Shown here one piece after another: positions 42,701 to 53,978 of a stretch of DNA of 64,000 nucleotides. Below the pieces are notes generated by a model. It ran no database searches, was not told the DNA's origin, and was given only the letters and a program-made list of their open reading frames with translations. The position numbers and the translations under genes are program-made. The stretch is from Volvox africanus (Eukaryota > Chlorophyta > Chlorophyceae > Chlamydomonadales > Volvocaceae), in NCBI GenBank assembly GCA_030268105.1, contig BSDZ01000008.1, positions 434,001-498,000 on the forward strand, read 5' to 3'. Positions within the stretch are counted from its first letter, which is position 1, and each line of letters begins with the position of its first letter.

Positions 42701-45700
42701 AGAAGCCGCCGCCGCCGCCGCTGCCGCCAAACCTTTGCGGCCGTCACTAGACGCCACTGATGCAGATGTCGGCGGCTGCGGCTGCGGCGTGGCGGTGTTT
42801 GCTGCTGTTTGTCCTTCAGGTCGGCATCCAGGGAGGCAGAGTAGGGCCCGGGCCTCCGCCACTGCACGCTCGCCGTCGGGACCTGTATGTGGGGGAGGGG
42901 GAGGGGGACAATATTTTTTCACGTTCACATCTGGAAAATGTCAATGTGATATGATGATTCATTTCCGGCTTCACTTTTGGAAGACGCACTTAAACTGAAG
43001 TGTAGCATCTCTCCGGACGGGAGCGAACAAACGGGTGTTGCCTAAACAAGAAATTGAAGGTGATCGCAAAATTGCTCAGATGACTCCGAATTGTGGCCTC
43101 CGAAATGTGGGGGTGGTTATGTGGGTGTGGGCTAGGGGCGCTACGGAGGGGTGAGGGGGTACGCGGGTTGGCCCCCAGTGAGCTCCTCACCCGCCGCCCT
43201 CAGCGCCTCCACCACGTCCGCTCTTGCCTGGGTTACGTAATAGAATCGCCCACTGGCTTCCTGCGAGGAAGTTGTCGGTGTAGACACATAGACAGACAGA
43301 CAGACAGATAGATAGACAGATAGACATACAGATAGATAGATATACAGATAGATAGATAGACAGACAGATAGACAGATAGATAGACAGACAGATAGACAGA
43401 CAGACAGACAGATAGATATATAGATAGACAGACAGATAGGTCTGTGGGTGGGTAGTGCTCGCTAAAATACCCGACAGGCAAGAGGACAGAATACAGTGCG
43501 CACGACTGACACAAATTCACAACAAGTTCACACGATAGGTGCCAAACCAGGCAATGAGTGCTGTCGCTTCACCTCCAGCCCCTTGTCACTGTAGTTGAGT
43601 GGCGCCCGGTACTGGGCCGCCAGAAGGAACCAACGCAGGGCCAGTGGGTGGTAGCGGGCTAGGACGTCTCTGAGGGAAGCAGGGATGGGGTGCAGGGATG
43701 GGGGGAGGCTGGGGTGATGAAGAGGAGGATAAGAGGTCTGCTTAACCATCGGAGGCCCCCCTCTCTCATCCAACCCCCCACAACCCCCCCCCCACACACA
43801 CAGCACCTTGGGTTGATTTCTTGTCTTGGCTTTAGGACTTCCTTTCATCGGAACCCCCCACTGGAATTTACTCCGCGCTGTGCCGTACATGAATATTTGC
43901 TAATACCCGGTCCCTAGCATTAGGGGGGGCCTAAATCCCTCAACCCCTCTCACCTAATGGTAAAGAAGTTGCCTAACGACTTGGACATCTTCTCACTGTC
44001 AACGTTAACAAAACCGTTATGCAACCAATAACGGACAAAGTCGGTACCGTTGTGCAGTTGCTGTTGCGTATCAGCGGAGGAGGAGTGGGAGTGGGGGTGA
44101 TTCCGACCGCACCCACACGCCGCCTGGCTCTGGGCCAACTCATTTTCATGATGCGGAAAGACAAGGTCCCGGCCTCCTGTGGTGGTGTCGGTGGACGTGT
44201 ATGGGGGGCGCCGGATCAACGTGTGTGTGTATGTGTATGTGTGTGTATTTTGGGGGAATCAGACAGAAAACAGACAGCAGACAGCGGACACACAGGCACT
44301 CGCCTCCATGAATGTCAATGACGGGGCCCATCAGCTCCCGGATCATAGTGCTGCACTCGATGTGCCAGCCGGGCCTCCCGGAGCCCCAGGGCGACGGCCA
44401 GGACGGCTCTCCAGGCTTGGCGATCTTCCAGAGAGCGAAGTCCGCCGGGGAGCGCTTGCGGCCGTCCACTGCCACCCGCTCACCGGCCCTGATAGGGGGG
44501 AAGAGGAGAGGAAGAGGAGAGGAAGAGGAGAGGAAGAGGAGTGGAAAGATTGCCTCATGAAGAAGGAAGCGGCAGAGCGTGTAACAGAGTGGCGAGGGGA
44601 GAGGGGAATGTGTGCATGTGTATATGTGTATGTTTGTGTGTGTGGAGAGGGGGAGAGGAGAGGGGGAGAAGAAGGGAGAGGGGGAGAGGGGGGGAGAGAG
44701 ATCGCGGTACATCGAAGTCCATCTTCCCCTGTCTACCCGAGACGGTTTTTTCTCAGTGTCCTCTTCGCATCCCTTCACACACCCCTTCACCCCCTTCACC
44801 CCCCTAGAATACGACGGAAAGTTTCACATTTACATTTGCACACAGACCCACATGCCCGCCCGCCTAAGCCCCCCCTCCCCCTCCCCAACACACGCTCTCA
44901 CACCCACCCCTCCACCTCGCGACTCTTCCCACCGGTTATCATCTTGGGCCCGACCCGACAGACGCCCGTATCCCTCCAATGAGCCGACGTCGAAAAACAC
45001 GTCACCACCTTCCACCACGTACGCGTGCCCGTACGACATGATGGTAGAAATGGTGTCAATCATTTGCGATACGAAAGCAGTGGCACGGGGCTCCAGGGAG
45101 GGGGACAACACGTTGAGCGCAGCCATATCCTGTGGATGGCATGTCGGAGAGAAATGGCGATGCGGATGGCTGTTAACCGCAAATGGCCTTGATGAGTTTT
45201 CTAGAACGTACAACAGGCGTATCAAGTGGAAGATAAGACTATCCGAATAGCGTATTGCACTGAAACATCCTCTGAAACGCTACCCAAAAAACGAGCGGGC
45301 AAAACGCCGACCCAGCAGAAAATGCGAATTCTTTAAACATGGAAAACTCTCAAACAAATTGGCCTTGCCATGAACTCCGTAACAAACGGCAAACGACGAG
45401 AGACGCAGAAACACGAGAGATGACGAAAAGTCGAACGCGTGCGGGAGGCCAGCAAAGTCCCTGATAGGCGTGATATTTGTCACAAACTTTAACAAATCTC
45501 GCACTTTAATGGAAAACATTTTCGAAGTGCACCATTCACTAATAATAATATTATAAAATACGCCCAGCAAAGCGCATATGGGAAAAAAGCGACACTCATA
45601 TTTAAAGTTTCTTTTGTATTGCAGGGCAGGAGACGGATCTACCGTCAAGGACAATTCGCTAGGCTCAGGAGGATTTAAGGACATACATTGCCTCAAGGTT

Positions 45701-47478
45701 CCCCCAGGGGTGGGGAAATGCACCAAAGTGGTGCATAGTCCTCGCTCCCTTCCTCCCTCCTTTACACTAAGTTACACAACGTAGTATAAAAATTGTAGAA
45801 TAAAATATACAACATTTCGCAAGCATGTTTTTGGGGGGCGGAGGGGAAGGGACCGCGGGAGGGAGGAGGGTAGCCGGGGCTGACCATTGTGTATTCTCAC
45901 CCCCCCCCCGCCAAGTTTTGAGGGCGCTCAGCAGCACCGCGCCATTACGCAGCCCGTTCCGTACTTTATGAAATTCCGCAATGAACATCTCCGTGAGCTC
46001 CGCTGTATCGACTCCGGCCTGAGAGAGAGAGGGAGAGGGGAAGACAGAGGCGCCCGAGGAGGGGTGGATGGCCACGTATAACGAACAAGGGAATGTTGTA
46101 CGTTGGATGTATGGCAATTACGGTAATACGGCAATTAGTACGGCAATTAGTACGGCAATTAGTAATGGGACAAGGAAGTTCCGAAGGCGTCTTCCTTTCG
46201 CTGTGCTGCCCAGGGTGGATATGCATTCAAGAGGCGGAATCTGACCCCTCCGTGTACAGAAAAGCAAGGCCATAATGTTTGTCTTCCCCCCCCGAGCGAT
46301 TCCTTTCCACTTAGACACTTAGGCGAACGAGCACCGATACCGTGTGGTGAGATGCGGTGCGGTGTGAAGCTAGACGTAGGGCTACGAAACACATTCACGC
46401 ACCCCGGCATCACATACACCAAACCTACTCCGCACAAACACACAGACACAGATCCCCGACATACAGGGAAATACCCCCACCTGCTGCGCTCGAGCAATGA
46501 TTTTGTCGTCAATGTCTGTAAAGTTTCGTACGTACTGCACGTCGTACCCGCAGGCGGACGTGAGGAAGCGGTACAGCACGTCAAAGGCGACGTACACTCG
46601 GGCATGGCCTAGAGTAAGTGAGGACAGATTGAGATGAGGGTCATGTGAAGTTAGGAGCCAAATCTTCTAGTCGCGGTAAGGAGCCTCATCTTCTAGCCTC
46701 ATCGGCGTCCCTCCCTGGCTTACCGCCCGAATCCCGCTCTCGATCCCACTCCTGGCGAGTGGCAAAGCGAGTGAAGGACAGAGCCATGGGGCTACGATGG
46801 CTAACCTACCAACAGACAGATACAGGCAAGCAGAAAGACAGACAGAAAGTCTGACACGTGCTGCGACGACGCACCAATATGGGAATAGTCGTACACCGTG
46901 ACGCCACAGACGTACATGCTAACGGGACCGTCTGCTAGCCGCGGCTTGAAGTGCTCCTTTGACTTAGACATCGTGTTGAAGAACGCCACACGTTCTCGTA
47001 GCTCAGCTGAGAATCCAATATGGAGCAAAATAAAACACCGCCGTTCGTACGGCAGTACCGTGGAGTTGAGAAATTGGTTAGATGCACCATCGGAACCACG
47101 GGGACGGGAAGCAGTACCAAAAGGGGCGCTAGTTAGGTGTGGTGAAAGGATTGATTTTATATATTTGTGTGTATGTGTGTGCACGTGCGTACGTGTCCAT
47201 GCCCATGTGCGTGTCCGTGTGTGTGTGCATACCTTGTGATTACCCGACATTCGCTAGATACAGGCTACCCCTGGGATAATCTTCATGTCCCACCATGACT
47301 GGTGATGAAGCTTGCTGGCGGAGTCGTGTGGCCCTTGGTCGAGGCCTGCAGCGTCTGCGTGGCCTGGGAAATTGGCCTGGCGACCATGCGTGGGGGTCGG
47401 CAGCCGGAGAACGGCTTCCATCGCTGCTGGAGGCTGTATAAATGCGAGTGAAGAGCCATAAGTGGAACGGCGCATCAA
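39771..47478 (-). CDS. Cysteinyl-tRNA synthetase
   Basis: Class I aminoacyl-tRNA synthetase that charges tRNA-Cys with cysteine using ATP. Exons in order: [30 protein letters not shown] (about 46870-47010); [14 protein letters not shown] to [18 protein letters not shown] (about 46480-46603); about 45930-46020; [17 protein letters not shown] (about 44950-45130); [17 protein letters not shown] to [10 protein letters not shown] and [10 protein letters not shown] (about 44300-44490); [15 protein letters not shown] to [15 protein letters not shown] (about 43955-44175); [17 protein letters not shown] (about 43550-43675); about 43170-43270; [12 protein letters not shown] (about 42545-42880); and three short C-terminal exons. 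The last exon ends [12 protein letters not shown] at stop 39771-39773. The HIGH motif is split by an intron between G and H; KMSKS and the Zn-site Cys, Cys and His residues are present. The first exon is unresolved: an N-terminal extension beginning at 47478 or 47485 could be an organelle transit peptide. Cytosolic or organellar use cannot be told. Confidence 0.92.
41054..41095. repeat. (ATACA)n microsatellite upstream of repeat copy A
   Basis: About eight pentanucleotide units just 5' of the first copy of the dispersed repeat, in a CysRS intron. Confidence 0.95.
41100..41366 (+). mobile_element. Dispersed repeat copy A (LINE or SINE 3'-end-like)
   Basis: A 267-base segment that differs at about two positions from 42044-42310. 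It starts GGGTTAGAGGAGAGG, ends CACAGTGTAACACCCA and is followed directly by an (ATACA)n tail. A shared 3' end, a simple-repeat tail and a shorter copy beside a longer one fit target-primed retrotransposition (inference). No coding capacity is seen. It lies in a CysRS intron, antisense to the gene. Confidence 0.7.
41367..41586. repeat. (ATACA)n tail of copy A
   Basis: About 220 bases of pentanucleotide repeat with one CAACACAACA interruption near 41466-41476. Confidence 0.97.
41587..42043 (+). other. Segment between the two repeat copies, possibly the body of copy B
   Basis: About 457 bases of G/T-rich plus-strand sequence with no open frame of note. It may be the upstream part of the element that ends as copy B, with copy A being a 5'-truncated insertion. 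It includes a short TTAGGGTTTTAGGG tract near 41801. Confidence 0.35.
42044..42310 (+). mobile_element. Dispersed repeat copy B (LINE or SINE 3'-end-like)
   Basis: Direct repeat of 41100-41366 with about two mismatches, but followed by a different tail, (TAACA)n. Near identity implies very recent duplication or transposition. Confidence 0.7.
42311..42449. repeat. (TAACA)n tail of copy B
   Basis: About 27 perfect pentanucleotide units immediately after ACACCCA. Confidence 0.97.
43284..43439. repeat. (GATA)n/(GACA)n microsatellite
   Basis: Interspersed GATA and GACA tetramers in a CysRS intron. Confidence 0.95.
44503..44544. repeat. (GGAAGAGGAGA)n minisatellite
   Basis: An 11-base purine unit repeated three to four times next to a CysRS exon. 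Confidence 0.85.
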
Positions 47479-48064
47479 AGGACAAGTAACGCGTCGATGT
47501 GTTGCGAAAGGGACACCCAGTGGCCGGCCTTCACAGACTTGCAGCTACGCAAGCCAGGCGATAGTTCCAAACGACTTGGAATTTTAAAATTGTACGGGGC
47601 CCAGTACAAACATACATTAACCAATTCACTATGTGTTTGGTGGAGTCTGTTTTCTCAAGTGGATACGGCGATTCCTGATTGCAGTAGGTTTTGGTTCAGA
47701 CCCAAAACTACTCGTCACTTTAGGTATTGAATGTTATTCCTGCTTTGTAATTATACAACGGACTATCTGAGTGCACTGTACCCGATCTTTTGCCATGAAT
47801 ACGTCTATCTGGCGCCCTTATCTTCACAAGAGCCGAAACAAAACCACACTTGTATTACTCTTCATATAGATAGGAAACAAGTGTTCAAGGCACGCGTACA
47901 TAGCCAACAGGGACAGCTTGATAACAATCGGGAATGTCGACATCTTGTAAAGGACTCTTAGCCAAATACGCCGATTGCATTCGGCATACGGAATGCATGG
48001 AGGTGGGTGATATGCAACATGCATGCGTTAGACATGGCTGCCTTATTGTTTCCAAATTTGGTTA
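47479..48064. other. Candidate divergent promoter region between CysRS and COA5
   Basis: About 0.6 kb between the minus-strand CysRS start and the first plausible plus-strand ATG upstream of COA5. It is AT-richer than its flanks. Short open frames here (47497-47961) show no recognisable motif and are not called. Confidence 0.4.
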
Positions 48065-48329
48065 ATGCCGTTGGAACCACTCAAGTGTTGCACCACCGTG
48101 GCTGTTCCTTGCGCATCCTTGCAATTTGCGAAAGAGTTAAGCACCGAGATTTCGAGTAACCTTCCATCAGTCGCGGCAGATGCGGGCACCCATAATTTTC
48201 CTCCCCCTTCTCCCCTTCCGCCTCCTCTTGACTTGGAGCCGGCCAGATGCCATTGCACACCGCCAATTCGCCCTTATGTATCCGGCCTTGCTGTCACCCT
48301 CCATGTCCCCCTCGCTGCTTGCATTCCCA

Positions 48330-48466
48330 AGACTCGCAAATTGGGTTTGAAGGAGTGTATGGCCGAGAAGACGCCTGAGTGCGAGCAGTACCGCTACGCG
48401 CTGTTCCAGTGTCGCCGGGGTCAAGTGGATGCGCGCACACGGATCCAGGGCAATAAAGGATATTAG
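48330..48466 (+). CDS. COA5: Cytochrome c oxidase assembly factor COA5/PET191, last exon
   Basis: COA5/PET191 is a small twin-Cys intermembrane-space protein needed to assemble mitochondrial complex IV. The C-terminal exon reads KLGLKECMAEKTPECEQYRY followed by ALFQCRRGQVDARTRIQGNKGY and stops at TAG 48464-48466. The Cys-x(9)-Cys-x(9)-Cys spacing (KEC, PEC, FQC) and the terminal GNKGY are diagnostic of the family. Only this exon is secure. An AAG acceptor near 48330 is likely, because the frame upstream loses the first conserved Cys pair. The N-terminal exon was not found; an in-frame ATG exists at 48065, but the intervening residues do not look like the family. Plus strand, unlike the other genes. 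Confidence 0.75.
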
Positions 48467-48920
48467 CTCCACCCCTTTCCAGCGGGGGGTCAGCCCCCGC
48501 CCCTGTGGGTCCAGTATTTCCTGCTCCCTAGCCGTGTCTTTTAGCATTCACGCCCACTGGGGAGTCGGGAGCCATCACAGCAGTAAGAAGTTGAGGCAAA
48601 GCTTTGGCAGTCGGCTGGACCGTACAGACACATAAACGGAGTACTAAGATACTTCATCAGTATCGCAAGGCGTTTCCGAGCATCCGTATTGGAAAAAGGC
48701 GGTATGCGAGATGCCGTTTAAGTGTGATGCGGATGAGACAGTTGTGCTTTGTAGCCAGAAGGAAATCGGCGATGTGGTTGATCCGCGATCTGGTGACTGG
48801 TGATGTGGGAAAGGGCATCCGGGAGAAGATATAGGAGTATGGCAGGGCAATCGGGGTGTGGCGATGCCTGCCAGCTGATGAAGGCGGAGGCAACGCGGTG
48901 ATCAAATCGACACATTGTCA
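48467..48920. other. Non-coding stretch after COA5
   Basis: About 450 bases that should hold the COA5 3' UTR. The open frames on both strands have no motif, and I saw nothing else here. Confidence 0.4.
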
Positions 48921-48923
48921 CGA

Positions 48924-51050
48924 TCAGATGAGTGGATGGCAGCGAGTTAAAGCAAATCGGCACAGCCGATCATTCGGGATTCTGTTACACGCATAACGGT
49001 AAAAGACCGAATAAAGCACACATACACACGCCCCGGCGGCCATGCCTTTTCCAGCACCCCAAGGTCCTGAAATACTGACCGCCCCGGCAGTCCCGCTGTA
49101 CACCCCATCGTTGGCGGCAGCAGCAGCTGTCCTAAGCGCAGGCACAGACAGCACAGCATCATATAATTCCTCTCAGCACTGCACGTGTCTGCCCGCGTCG
49201 TACTCCACACCAACCTTCTCACCACGCTCTTGAGAGGTGCATACACACACACGTAAACACAAACCCGCAGCCCGTGACCCAATTCGGCCAGCAAGTGAGC
49301 ACCTATTTGTCTACTGGCTACGCATTATGATTGCCAACGGTCCGACTGGTCTGGAATCCCCGCAGCAGGTCGTCGTCCGAGAGCTAGAGCTCCTGCGATG
49401 ATCTGGGTCATCAACCCTGACAGCATCACCATCAGCGAAGCACCCGTACGCGTTCATATGCATTACAGCGGGGATCGGCCAAGACAGCGGCTGATCGCCG
49501 TAGTCCCATGCATCCGGTATGGTCCGCATAAGCCACACAAGAAGACAACACGCTACGCAAAAGACGAAGGTTCGCGCCGTGCCACATGAACACAAGTCAC
49601 GCATTCCGTTCCAGAAGACATCAAAAACGCTCCAGCCACACACACAAACATGGTGTACTCCTCGACCACTTACACGCATAGACTGCTGGGCAGAAGATGA
49701 ACACGTGCACAAACCACTGATACAATGCACACCACAAGTGGACTTTCCCATAGACTGCTGAGACACGCACATAAGATTTCGGGACCGGGGCTATGTGGGC
49801 GCGCCCTGACTTCCCTCCCTCCACGTTCCCACAGACAGGCGTCCGGCCGGCCAGTTCAGGACCCTTCCGTGAAGAGATGGGCGCGCAGCGCGTCAAGAGG
49901 CGGACGTGGCACCAGCGACGCTCGACGGTAACAATACTGCATCATCGATCGCTCTACTGTGCGCTTGAATCCCCCCCATTCCCCGCACTGTTTCCTCCTT
50001 TCCAGCTCTAGGCGATGCCTAGTCCTGCGCGTCCGCGGGAGCAATCGATGGATGGATAGACCCGATCAGGTCGCATCGAGTCCTGCTTATCATGCTTCCG
50101 GTGGCGCTTTTATTATGCAACGCCAAGTAAGGCGCGGGCCTCGCCGGGGAGCTAATCGACGACGTGCAAACGGGGTTAGAGGCTTAGTGCGAGTCCCCTT
50201 CTCTCTTCCCGTGTCCCACCCGTTTCCCTGGCGCGGAAAGACACAGTAATCCTGAAGACAACACAAACACACACCTACACAGGTACACTCAAACGCCACT
50301 CATCCCTATGAGAAGGATAATCGCTCTTTGCAGCCGCCGACGTCGGCCGGTCGAGCTAAAGCCGGACAGGGGCGCCGGGTCAGCATTCCGTGTAGATTGG
50401 CGGGCGCTGGGCTGCACTTCTCAGCGCCGGCGCCAGCCCCTACTATAGCCCCTTCCGTTCTCCCCCACCATTCGGACAACTCGTACCCCGCGCCCGTGCA
50501 ACAGGCCTTGCCAGCGCGAGGTGTGTGTGTGTGTGAGGAGATTTCTGCCGGCGCATCTTGGCCAACCGAGGAACCTTTGCCGCCGCCCTCGGCATTGGCC
50601 TCTCTACTCGCCATTTCCCCTGCCGGCTGCACCCGACGGCGCTGACGCCGCCGCCAACGCCTCCCATGTTGCTCCGAGCTCAGCTCAGCTCACACGCCTA
50701 GCTCTTATAACACTACGTTCTTTGCTGCAACCGCTTAATAGGGACGCTTCGGTCCCTCCGATTTTCTCGCCCAACCTGTGGACCATAGCAACATCATTTG
50801 CCGTGACTTAGACATATAATCATTTCCTTGATTACCACCATCTTTTATCGTCGACGATGTCCATTTCGGATGCAACAGGGAGTGTCGGTTCACCTACCTC
50901 CCGTTCCCTTGTTGGCAATAGGTACATTTGGGGCCGACACGATAATCCACGCCGCAATCCCTACTTACCCCATCCTTATCCCACCACTATACGCACATTG
51001 CACAGGAAGCCATCACCGCTATCAATCCAGGCAGTCGGCGCAATCAGGAC
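48924..51050 (-). other. Unresolved region with coding-like minus-strand segments
   Basis: GC-rich sequence in which several minus-strand stretches read like exons: ELYDAVLSVPALRTAAAAA followed by NDGVYSGTAG (about 49050-49170), and SLMVMLSGLMTQIIAGALAL (about 49390-49450), which is hydrophobic. A frame starting at ATG 50612-50614 (MASREANAEGGGKG) could open a gene. I recognise no family, could not link these into one frame, and cannot exclude that some are chance frames. Confidence 0.25.
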
Positions 51051-53349
51051 TGAGGGCTGCTGAGGCAACATGCAATACAATGCGCCGACTGGTCCAAGGA
51101 CCGAGAAAGGCAGTCAACCTCCATGCGTTGCAAACAGACGGACACGCAGCCAGACAGACGGGCCCCATGCGTAGCATGAATCCCCATATGATCCCAAACA
51201 GCCCACGGACCCCAGTGCCGATCTGTGCACCGCGCTGCCGCCACACTTGCACCGACTGCACCAGCTGCCCCGCCCAGAATGGATGGGCTATCAGGCATAC
51301 CGATCCGAAGAACGTGTCGGCAGCGTCCAGGTGCTATTACCACTTTTAGCTTACCACGATTAGCACGATCAACATGACGATGGCGGCGTTTTTCTCCCTA
51401 TATGAATCAGATGGCCATCCCGGCCATCCAACCCAAATGGTGCAGGGAGGCGCAGCACCTGGTAGCGCATCCCCCACCAGATCTTCGCTCCCGTCGCCCC
51501 ATCGACAATCCGTCCCCTCCTTGGAAGTCAACCCTCCAAGATTGAAGTCCCGAGCTTAAGGCGGCATGAAGAGCGCAGGAGTTTACGCCGATTTCCCCCC
51601 TCCATCGCGCAAACAACCTCCGTAATTCCCACATAGAACCATCCAACGGCTTTTCTTTGCCGAACCCCGCAACGAGCTTTGGCCTCTGACGCCTGCGAGC
51701 TCAAATCGTGTCCGTTTAATGACTCGTAAGCCTTCCGCCATCGCCTTTCAGCCAAATGCGTGCTTCGATAGAATCCCCCCATGAATGGCCTCGAGGCTCC
51801 AAAGTCACACAGGGTGTACGCACAGCAGGCTTCCAGTCCTTGCAAACCAAAGACCACCACCACCACTGCCACCGCCATCACAACTTCATCAGACCATCTT
51901 CGCAATATCATCAAAGCAACAAAAGCGAAGTCTCAAGTTTTCAACTACTGCATATCGACATTCGTCCGGCCCGTTGCCCCGGCGCTGGACTTCAATAGCC
52001 GGAGAAGGCCTGACGGCCCTGGCCGACACTTTTGTGGCCGGACTCAAGCACAGGGGGAAGTTAGTGTGCAGTATCCCCCCACATGAACGGTTATCTTGAT
52101 GTAAGCGCCAACGCAACTAAAGAATCTAATAGCCGCTAGCCGTAGGTGCCGCTCGAATAGCTTATGGAGCTCCATTCATCCACAGCCGGCGGTCCCCCTC
52201 CGCCGACGCCAAAACTTACCGTGTCCAGCCGGTGAGCACCGTGCCATGAGCTGTTAGGAACAACGGTCGCATTCAGTTGCCTTCGGACCAGCCTCCCATT
52301 CTGCATTCCCCGTATCATGGCATTGCAAGAGGAAGAGCTTCTTCGTGTCTAGTCGGTAGCCCCTCTCTTACCCCGCGCCGCCACAGGGCAGTCCTAAGCG
52401 AAGTCGAGGCAACCGCAGGCTGCGTCCCCCAAATCCGCCCGAAGCCCTTCCCGACTCATCCCACCCAACGTCCCCTTCGCACCCTCAAACAGTTACCACC
52501 CGACCTACACGACCGACCCGCACTGGAAGACATGACACGCTGCCGCTGAGAAACGCACGGTCGGTTTGATAAACGATGGATCTGCCGTTTGGCTCTTGTG
52601 CCAATATAGCCTAGCGCCTGTTGCGCCTGCAAATCACATGTCACTGAGTTTTAGACGCTTCTACGATCCCCTCCCATCTGGTCCGAGCTCATCGATGTTT
52701 CACGGCAAGCGAGAATCATCGCTGCCAGCAGCCATCCTTTAAGCGTGCCAACACCGGACGCGGCGAGGGACCGACGGACATGAAATTTGGACGAGCGGCA
52801 GGCCAGCGGACCTCCAATCGTGAAGCCTCGCATCATAGAGGAGGCCCAGCAAGAGTACAGCTCTCAGGCCCCGTGTGCAGGGCAACTCCTCCTTTACGCG
52901 ACATGCTGCATTACGGGCGCTGTGCCACCTCGGCGTAGGAGGGTTCCGCTGCGGGTTTGTCTGCTGTCGCGTTTGCCCATCAGCGCGCACAATGTCACAC
53001 CCTTGTTCACATATGCAGCAGGCTCCTTGGTTAGCTGCGATTTACTGTTGCCACAGCGACGATTTCCAAAAGTACAGACTTTACCTCGTCACCATGGTCA
53101 GCGGCAAGCGGCCAATGCGAGGCTGTGGGTTTGTCGTGGCCAATACGTCCAAGGAAACGTCCTGTGCAAGCCACAAGCCATAATTCTGGTACATGGACCC
53201 AAAGGTCAGGCACGCAAAAGCGGTCAGCGACATGTGAGGTAGCTGTTGCTGCGACAGCCCTCCTTTTGGTTCGCTCTTGTTGCTGCTGTTGTCAGCCTTG
53301 TCGCTGTAACCGCCAGTGCCCACATTCGCCCGCCTGGCCGATGCCAACG
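51050..53349 (-). CDS. Unrecognised multi-exon gene, model incomplete
   Basis: Not recognised. The best-supported part is two exons joined in frame. The first is 53085-53349, with a CTTGCAG acceptor and GTAAAG donor; it contains HMSLTAFACLTFGSMYQNYG and LPLTMVT. The second is 52898-53044, also with a GTAAAG donor; it contains QLTKEPAAYVNKGVTLCALM and TLLRRGGTAPVMQH. Further likely exons end at a GTAAGA donor near 52370 (LRLPRLRLGLPCGGAG) and a GTAAGT donor near 52219 (SWHGAHRLDT). Another contains DGSMWELRRLFARWRGEI (about 51560-51620), and one near 51350-51410 ends in a hydrophobic VMLIVLIV stretch before GTAAGC. The next (LDAADTFFGSVCLIAHPFWA) suggests a membrane segment. Alternative frames are also open here, so the order and number of exons are tentative and more than one gene is possible. 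Confidence 0.3.
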
Positions 53350-53978
53350 CTGCAAGCACAACTATTACAGCCGTACTACCATCGGCTTCCGCTGCTGCGC
53401 TGCTCTCTCATCCCAAGATGGGCATGCGTAGCGCGCGTATGCTGCAGCCGATGGATCCCTTAACTGCGCCCGCCCCCGCCGCCTGGGCAGCCGAACTGTT
53501 CCAGCACTGGAGAAAGGGCCCGCCGCTAATCAATTTGCAAAAGAGCATATGCGCCGTTTTTGTCGTTAAGCTTGAATAGCCTCAATCGTAAGGTCAAGCT
53601 CCGTGAGCAAGTAAACACAAGTCAGCCCGGATGAGCACGCTGAGAGGGGGGCGTTACCCGCAAGCAGAGCGCTCGCCTCACCAGCCCAGGAGCCCCCCGA
53701 GCGATTTACTCAATGCAGTCACACCGCTGCTCCCTACGAGGAAAAATGGAGCAGGGCGCTGCTGTTTCAACGGGCAGAGGTCATGGCCGGCGTGGGCTGC
53801 CGCAGCCAGTCCCTGGGTCGCGATAGGAGATGCCAAAGTTTTCGGCAGGACAGGCAGCCCTCTCGCGATTAGCGTTCAAATCCTATTGCCGAGGCCACAT
53901 GCATGGTCATCACAGGCCGAATGGATCAGTCGCGGAGGATGACACCAGTGGCCGCACCAGCTGCCACGAAAGGTGCAC

